Source: Gnetum montanum (taxonomy: Eukaryota; Streptophyta; Gnetopsida; Gnetales; Gnetaceae). Taken from it: a stretch of 64,000 nt of DNA. The stretch is taken from NCBI GenBank assembly GCA_015680685.1, contig MNCI01005332.1, forward strand, positions 196,129-260,128, given 5' to 3'. Below the pieces are notes generated by a model. That model did no database searches, was not told where the DNA came from, and saw nothing but the letters and a program-made list of their open reading frames with translations. Both the position numbers and the translations under genes were made by a program. Every line of letters begins with the position of its first letter. Position 1 is the stretch's first letter. Below, piece after piece: positions 58,735 through 64,000 of this stretch.

Positions 58735-59528
58735 TGATGAACTGTGATATCATGTACGCGATATCACATCCACCACGCGATATCACATCCTGCCTCATCT
58801 TCTATAAGTAAGAGGTGGCACCCTTGGTTCCAAGGCAGTTAGACTTAGATCCTTAGCTAGACTCTTCTAGTTTTTTCATTCTAGAGTTAGAATTATTTCT
58901 ATGTGCTCGTAGTACAAGTCATAGAGTGAACAAATCTTTATTCGAGCAATTTGTACCTAAGCACAATTTTGTGTATGGCAATAAAGATGAACTTTATGAT
59001 AAACCTTGCAGCATGTAGATTAAGCTAATTAGTAATTAATGATTATTTAATGCTTTCCTAGATAATTAATATCTCTCTCAACTTTCAACCCCCTTTATTA
59101 AATACACTTAGTATGACTGCTTCGAGCTTGCATGTAGCACTTGGTAACCCAGTAACGATTAGCGTTTGGTAATCCCAGAAGCGTTGCACTAGTTTAGGAT
59201 GTGTATGGCAAGTGGGAATGGATATTCGTGTTAGGAACATTTAAAACTTAATTAATGAATAGTTAATGTAAGTTAGCCCCTTAGTTCTCTCTCCCTCTAC
59301 TTTATTAGCAGAAGACATAAAAAATAAAAAATCTATAAAAATCATATACCTCAAGCTTACTTAACCATACAACTATGATAATACAAGTAAGTTTGGGAAG
59401 ACAAGGATTGATTAACCTTGAGTGTTCCATTAATGCGCATAAGCACTTGGTCCTTGGAGTTCGACCGAATCATGTGTGAAATGCTCATATTCGTATGGTT
59501 GAGTGTAGGGGTACCTCTTCACTCATCA
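58735..59528 (+). repeat. LTR3 (3' LTR) of the composite element
   Basis: The LTR is 794 bp, TGATGAAC...ACTCATCA, directly followed by ACTAG. It contains GATATCATGTACGCGATATCAC and CTATAAGTAAGAGG (TATA box with one substitution). It starts TGATGAAC like LTR1, whereas LTR2 starts TGATGAGC. Confidence 0.95.
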
Positions 59529-59533
59529 ACTAG

Positions 59534-60605
59534 TTTATGACCTATATATTGTGTAATTCAATGGTTCAATCTCAATCCTAATTGTATACCCTTCTTTTAG
59601 CTTTTGGATCACTTCCAAACCATTGTATTATATACATACACACATATATATATCATTGCACACCACTTACCACAGACATTAAATACTTAGGAGAAAAAGT
59701 AACTTATAAGTAACTAGCAATAGAAATATGCACTCAATGTATTTTAAAAATGAATATTTGACTCCATTAAAACATTCTAAGAAGAGGGCTTGAATTAAAA
59801 ACACATCACATAGAAGATGATTGTTAATACTTCACTTCTCTATGAAGATGTGAATTAAAATAATGTCTATAGAATTACAAAGGTAAAATGCAAGCCACAA
59901 ATAGGCTAATGCTTTATTCGTATATTCATAATCATGGCTTACAAAACCATGTAGGTGCACACATCTTATTAATAAAAAAATAGTGCAAAACATATAAAAA
60001 TCATTCACATGACTCAGGTTTAGGGAATTTTCTTTGAGAATTAGAATGTGGGATATTGGAAAACATAACTCAAATCACCAATGAATAACATACTTCTCAA
60101 TAGCAAGTTGTAAGTGGGATGCATGCTACATAGTTTTCAATATCTGTTCATGATGTTTTTTCTTTTTTCTTTTCCTAAAAAGCAATAAAGATAATTTGGA
60201 GTTGAAACTTGAAGAAAAGAAAATATTAATTGTTCATATATAGTTTAAGGGATTTATCATTTTGTAACTCTCCACTTGATATTTTTGTCGACTCATATGA
60301 CATATAATGCATGCCTAATTTAAAAGAATTCTACATTGAAATATTTTCTCATTCTTGGTTTTGTGTTATTATTTTTCATGTCTCTTAGGTAAACAAATGT
60401 ACTATATTATCAATTTAACAATCATCAAATTCTAATGATAATGTTTTTTCATGAAGGTAAGAAATTCTGTCATTTGAATACTTTTTCAGTCTCTTAGGTT
60501 TCATGGACATAAGTTATCATATGATATGTGGGAGCATTGCCTTCAAAAAGAAGTATAGTGTTATCAACAATTTTATTCAATATGAAAGTTTTGTTTGAAG
60601 TAAGA
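59534..60605. other. AT-rich spacer, no gene seen
   Basis: Contains an (AT)/(AC)-rich run near 59630-59655. No coding or terminal motif is recognised. Confidence 0.35.
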
Positions 60606-61047
60606 TGATGAGTAGCAAGGTACCCCTACACTCAACCATACGAATATGAGCGTTCACGCATGATCCAGTCGAACTCTGTGGATAGGCTAGTTGTGGTATC
60701 TAGATCATTACACGTTGATCGTAGTTTGCTGTCTTCGCACCTGGACTAGTATTTTCTTTGTCACGTATGGTTTAGTCTAGAGTGAGGCGTATGATGTGAT
60801 CCTAAATTAGTGCTACTCCTAGAGACAATGGAGAATAATTTTGATTAAACTAATGAGTAATAAGAAAAAAATTCTAAGCTAACCTAAGTGTGATGAGCAA
60901 CTATTCCTTAATCATCTGTACACATCTTGGACCTCGTGCACAACTACTGCTAGGGTTACCAAGCGTAGATCCTAGGTACACTACTGGGTTACCAAGTATT
61001 CACACTTAAATGCTCATGATTAAGTCGTACTCATTCCACATTTAACA
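60606..61047 (-). mobile_element. Partial reverse-oriented LTR
   Basis: It begins TGATGAGTAGCAAGGTACCCCTACACTCAACC, the reverse complement of an LTR 3' end. It follows the solo LTR at 9507 in order (GATCCAGTCGA, ACCTGGACTAGTATT, CATCTTGGACCTCGTGCACAACTAC, CATTTAACA) for about 440 bases, then stops matching. The U3/TATA half is missing, and no target duplication can be assigned. Confidence 0.85.
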
Positions 61048-61079
61048 ATAGGAATAGTAAATGAAGATAAAGGTGGCTG

Positions 61080-61260
61080 GTAAGATAGTTAATATTTAAT
61101 ATTGGCACATTTGGGACGCGACTATTAATATTAACTAGTTAAATTAAATATTAACTACTGTTTGGCACATTTCAAGCCCTCCTTCTAGGCCCAGTTAATA
61201 TTTAACGGTCACCAACCGTTTGGGACGCGATCGCCACTGAGTGTCCTCAAACAAGATTTA
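61080..61260. repeat. Cluster of short direct and near-inverted motifs
   Basis: TTAATATTTAA occurs twice and near-inverted versions (TATTAATATTAACTAG, AAATATTAACTA) occur between. TTGGCACATTT occurs at about 61104 and 61168, and TTTGGGACGCGA at about 61111 and 61220. The arrangement suggests a decayed small transposon end or nested repeat. It directly follows the truncation of the LTR, so it may be the insertion that cut it. Confidence 0.35.
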
Positions 61261-63302
61261 GGTGCCTGCTAGTCTCTGGCAACACCAAGGCCCAGATACC
61301 TCCAAATAAACTCAGTAGTTAATGTGAGTATGTGTGTGTGCTATTCTGGCATGTGGTTGTGAGAAATGTAATGATTGCGTTGTGTGTAAACTACAAAGGA
61401 CTTACTTTAAAGAGATTCAGCCAACTTTGCCAAGTACTGTGAGTTGTTGAGAGTTTCCTATTTTGTTCAACTGCCTAGTCTACAGGGTCCTTATAATACC
61501 TACTTGTAACAAATAAAATTTTTCAAAAACATTTGAGCACAACTCCACAATCTACTCCTAATTTTCCCTAGAGAAAGAGATAGTTCCACAAGAAAACTAG
61601 AAATAGAGCAAGATTCGATGGAAATAAGCAGAAAAGAAAAGAAAGCAGATTTGTGTAGACCTCAAATATTTAAACAAGGTAAAATGACACGAGTAAACAC
61701 TTCGCAATAAAGCTATCCCAAATTCAATATCTACGAATTGTTCAAACTTCCAAGGCTCAAACAAGCAATATCTTCAAGACAATCCTATTATGCTACCAAA
61801 AATTGCTGCGTAAACTACCACGTACGAGACTCCATTTTGACTAGATAATAGATGTCAACGATTGCATTCAAACAGAACCTTTAAAAGACTTGACAATTTC
61901 TGATTGAAATACCACGGGAATTCACTTTAAAGATAAAAAGAAGCTATTCTGGTCCCATCAAAATACCAAAGATTTTCTGAACCCTCTCGACTACTGAATT
62001 GTTCAACGGCGTGACTACAAACAGAGGCTCTCTTACAACAATCCCAATAGCAGTTCCCACACGTTGCACAATAATGAAATTTACTACTAAAATGCTCTTA
62101 AGGCTTTTAAACACAAGCGCTTCTATGGCAAAATTTTAATAGAAATTTCTATCGGGCAACAAGAACAATAAGAGCAATCTAAAAATCCCAAAATTACTTG
62201 CCAAGGATGATACTATCTAAACCACTAGCTAAACAATTTAAACAAAACAAAAAATGAAATGCATAACTCACAGGACCATGACAAAGAGGCTGAAATCTTT
62301 ATTCTAGCAAGCCATCTTGCAAGCAATCGTTCACAATTTCTTCTTTACAAAATGCTCTTCTCCCAAGACTCAAAGTGTCTCCAAGTAAGAGCCCAAGTGC
62401 TAACTAGTAGCCTTCAAAATGTGATGTATGAGACCCCAAGTGTGATGATGATTTGAAGTGATGATCCTCCCTCCTTGACCCCTGAAGCCTTTTTATAGGG
62501 TTCAAAGGTAGGTAGGGAAGTTACATATTCAAAAATATCTCACCTAACTTCTCTCCCAAGTAACTTGGCCAACCAATTAGAAGATTACTTGCCCAACAAG
62601 TTAGGAGGAAGTTATGTAGTTAGGGAGTTAGGAAGTTATACATAGAATTAGGAGAAATTTATGCTAACATTAATATTTATATTAAATGTAATGTGATATT
62701 ACAAATAAATATTTTAAATATTTTAACATCAATATTGCAAATATTTTTATGGGTAGTAACTTATATATAATAATGTTTTAAAATAATATTTTAAGACTTG
62801 GGATAATTAAAGGCAAGTTTTTAAACCAGGGCTTCACACTATAGGTATTTCATTAATGGTTATTATATCTATATATATGTATATATGTTGATTAATTTGT
62901 TAGATATTTTAATTACCCGATGCTTTTGTAAGTTATAAATGAGTGGTAGTAATAAAATAATTTTACATATATCTTGGTGAAAGCGGTAGAGTTAATGGCT
63001 TAAAATAATTCTTCTTCGTCTTCCTTGGTAAATCGCGCAGATAATCAGCAACAGTTCCAAAATAGCAGGCATAATCAGCTGGTTCGTTTTCTCCTTTTTC
63101 TTATCTCTGCACAAAACCTGTAAGAACCGACACATGTTCTAACCAAGATCCAAAGTGCTGTATCAACCAAAACCGTATGTTTGAACTTCCACCGCACAAT
63201 AAGGCCCTGCAAAATGGTAACCAACTGCCACCGCGAGAGAAGGCTCTGCCATTGCATCTGGGATTTTGTTTCCCCAAATTGGATTAGGGCTTCCTACATT
63301 TT
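61261..63302. other. Non-repetitive spacer without a recognised gene
   Basis: Base composition is more even at 61560-62480 than in most of the window. No open frame there matches a family I know. The stretch 62640-62960 is very AT-rich. It could contain UTR or intron of the gene whose fragment lies at 63303-63695. Confidence 0.35.
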
Positions 63303-63695
63303 TTAAATTTTTTCTTGAATCGTCACCGCCATTGTCATTGATCGTAGAACTAGGGGTGAATGTATTATGGATCTGCATCCGGTGAAACTGCAGGATCCTT
63401 CAGAACCGTTGCATCCCGCACAACTGAAACAGCTACGGCTGGTGAATGCAGCGTGGTTGGGCTTTCTGTCCTCTCCTCTATTTTTCTCAGCTGCCACGAC
63501 CTTTCGCTTAATGATGCGGTAGATTTCTGTGAGAGTGCACAAGAACACATCCTCTATGTTAATGGCTTCCAAGGCTGACGTCTTGAAGAAGAGCAGACCC
63601 TCCTTCTGTGTGAATTCCTGCGCATCCTCCTTAGGCACATCACGTTCATTAAGTCTCTGTACAACACTATTGTTAAATAAATACCCACATTTCAT
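63303..63695 (-). pseudogene. RabA (Rab11-type) small GTPase fragment
   Basis: The minus-strand frame of 130 codons contains VPKEDAQEFTQKEGLLFFKT, then SALEAINIEDVF and LTEIYRIIKRKVVAAEK (about 63641-63480). This is the conserved region of plant RabA/Rab11 GTPases with the ETSA-type guanine-binding loop (here KTSALEA). These proteins direct trans-Golgi and endosome traffic. The NKxD motif that should lie just upstream is absent, and the N-terminal GTPase core is not seen in the remaining 300 bases. The tail lacks the expected terminal Cys-Cys prenylation motif, running on instead as an unrelated Ser/Cys-rich stretch. So it is probably a pseudogene fragment, or an exon of a gene continuing beyond the window. 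Confidence 0.65.
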
Positions 63696-64000
63696 TTGGC
63701 ATGTTGTCCCCTCGGGAGAATTGTTGCAGGCATTTCATTTGCTGTTGCTGCGTTTTCTATACACAATGCCATTTCGAAGGCCCCCTCTCACTGTCATCGC
63801 TGCAAATTTTTATTTTTATTTTCTAATATTTTACAAGGAAGAAATGGTCGTGGAGAATTGGAATTCCAGTGACGAAGCGCTGGCGCAACCCTTGAATAAT
63901 CCTGTTTCTGCCTTTTTACATGAATGTTTCTTTTTGCAAGGTGTGTATTATTTGGAATTATGCCGTGGAATAATGGATTGCTATACTCAGTTTTTGATTG
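63696..64000. other. Window edge, nothing recognised
   Basis: If the RabA fragment is part of a split gene, this would be intron or the start of the upstream exon region. No donor or acceptor can be assigned with confidence. Confidence 0.3.

Larger units (their letters stand above)
44688..59528 (+). mobile_element. Three-LTR composite Ty3/gypsy retrotransposon, 14.8 kb, TSD ACTAG
   Basis: ACTAG lies immediately before the first LTR (44683-44687) and immediately after the last (59529-59533), so the whole block inserted, or was resolved, at one target. Order: LTR1, PBS, gag, PR, RT, RNase H, INT, 3' region, LTR2 cut at its 3' end, then a second RT-RNase H-INT-3' region, and LTR3. The second unit lacks the LTR end, PBS, gag and protease. 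The PR-RT-RH-INT order defines Ty3/gypsy (Metaviridae). The absence of a chromodomain and the tRNA-Asp primer site favour an Athila/Tat-like lineage, which is inference. Confidence 0.93.

Overview
This 64 kb window looks like nuclear DNA from a land plant with a large, repeat-rich genome. A gymnosperm is my best guess, which is inference. The reasons are AT-rich composition, no intact host gene, intron-bearing plant gene relics (laccase, CCR4-like nuclease, RabA GTPase), Ty3/gypsy elements with a tRNA-Asp-type primer site, and a MULE/SWIM-type transposase relic. Every coding stretch I can recognise is broken by stops, frameshifts or deletions. The window is best read as a record of element insertions, duplications and decay.

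Layout. 1-13.7 kb: tRNA-derived SINEs, then a segmental duplication (copy A 2591-4625, copy B 8543-11450) that ends in the 3' part of a minus-strand laccase gene. Copy B continues into the rest of a laccase pseudogene (11100-13128). A CCR4-like nuclease relic lies at 6850-7890, and a piece of it was shuffled into copy B. A reverse-oriented solo LTR (9507-10305, TSD CTAAT) sits in copy B, and copy A keeps the matching empty site. 13.7-15.8 kb: a minisatellite of about 262 bp. 16.0-18.6 kb: the MULE/SWIM transposase relic. 19.2-25.2 kb: two further tandem arrays (about 212 bp and about 108 bp) and a relic of an unidentified mobile-element ORF, which recurs inverted at 43.1-44.4 kb.

25947-34406: a complete 8.46 kb LTR retrotransposon with TSD ACATG. 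It has gag but no pol. Downstream it carries a second TATA-box module resembling its own U3, followed by a long coiled-coil ORF that I cannot assign. This is the most unusual object in the window. 34.5-39.6 kb: relics of Ulp1-protease-bearing transposons in both orientations. 40.5-42.2 kb: a minisatellite of about 220 bp.

44688-59528: a 14.8 kb three-LTR composite Ty3/gypsy insertion (LTR, gag-PR-RT-RH-INT, truncated LTR, RT-RH-INT, LTR) bounded by one TSD (ACTAG). Both pol copies share in-frame stops and the same loss of the RT catalytic Asp pair. 60606-61047: a partial reverse-oriented LTR. 63.3-63.7 kb: a RabA-like GTPase fragment.

The four single-N positions are each flanked by an exact or near-exact direct repeat of 44-82 bp. 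That pattern points to unmerged contig overlaps rather than biology. All family assignments come from motif recognition by eye; no search was run.
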